Source of the DNA: a virus
Length of the DNA: 64,000 nucleotides
Virus record (IMG/VR): IMGVR_UViG_3300020204_003072
Coordinates: 1 to 64,000 of that record
Strand: one strand, 5' to 3'
Part shown: in pieces, positions 63,990 to 64,000 of the stretch
How the letters are laid out: each line of letters begins with the position of its first letter
Position numbering within the stretch: the first letter of the stretch is position 1
Made by a program: the position numbers and the translations under genes
The notes under the pieces: model-generated
Seen by the model: only the letters and a program-made list of their open reading frames with translations
The model's database searches: none
Told to the model about the DNA's origin: nothing

Positions 63990-64000
63990 AACCCAAAATA

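Noticed and set aside
1-64000. Integrated prophage or plasmid interpretation
   Set aside because: No integrase, attachment site, transposase or plasmid replication gene was seen. The FKBP and guaC genes are flanked by phage genes on both sides, so host DNA at a junction is unlikely within this window.

Overview
The window is part of a large AT-rich genome of a T4-like tailed phage, most likely infecting a Bacteroidota host (probably a flavobacterium). The T4 head-gene order is present at the right end: large terminase (gp17-like, 57.7 kb), portal (gp20-like, 59.8 kb), a probable core protein and the prohead protease (gp21-like, 63.0 kb). The host is inferred from promoters of the Bacteroidota form TTTG-N19/20-TANNTTTG, from the near absence of Shine-Dalgarno sequences, from a type IX secretion sorting domain, from a Bacteroidota-like ribosomal protein bS21, and from Sec and lipoprotein signals. 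An AGA-reading tRNA-Arg fits the AGA-rich codon use.

The main theme is a family of short N-terminal leaders on about 30 otherwise unrelated proteins. They end in [I/L/V]-x-E at residue 6-45, which is the cleavage rule of T4 gp21 and matches the capsid-targeting peptides of T4 internal proteins. I use five informal types: L1 (M-K-x-x-[IL]-[TK]-E, often followed by a second amphipathic I-K-R-I-x-x-E segment), L2 (E-S-x-M-G-x-V-K-P-L-x-x-E), L3 (E-S-E-K-x-x-I-x-x-L), L4 (R-I-R-E-M-M-G-F) and L5 (N-R-S or N-N-K-S-L-L-L-E). Homologous mature domains carry different leader types and unrelated domains carry the same type, so the leaders behave as exchangeable modules. I infer that the phage packages a large protein cargo that its own protease trims. 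The cargo includes several peptidoglycan enzymes (M15 peptidases, a lysozyme-like protein, an L,D-transpeptidase, a zincin).

Layout: 0-13.7 kb holds leader-bearing unknowns, an HNH endonuclease and a 2OG-Fe(II) oxygenase. 13.7-16.7 kb has an FKBP/SlyD isomerase on the minus strand and lysis-type enzymes. 16.8-18.5 kb is a three-gene secreted cassette ending in a T9SS type B sorting domain. 18.6-27.8 kb mixes leader genes with a disrupted gene, a holin-like protein, GMP reductase, an acyl-CoA thioesterase and a lipoprotein. 27.9-37.9 kb has long leader proteins, some duplicated. 38-40.6 kb has two glycosyltransferases. 40.8-47.7 kb is an RNA-rich region with tRNA-Arg, degenerate tRNA-like elements, two large structured RNAs and a tmRNA. 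The three main RNA transcription units each pair a host-type promoter with a boxA-like GTTCTTTGA element. 47.7-52.2 kb carries a peptidase, a ClpC-like unfoldase and a UVR-motif protein. 52-64 kb is the head-assembly and packaging region with bS21.

The phage seems to remodel host protein turnover and translation with its own tmRNA (new tag sequence), ClpC-like unfoldase, UVR protein, FKBP and bS21, while a gp21-processed cargo is loaded into the head. Function calls rest on motif recognition by eye; no database search was run.
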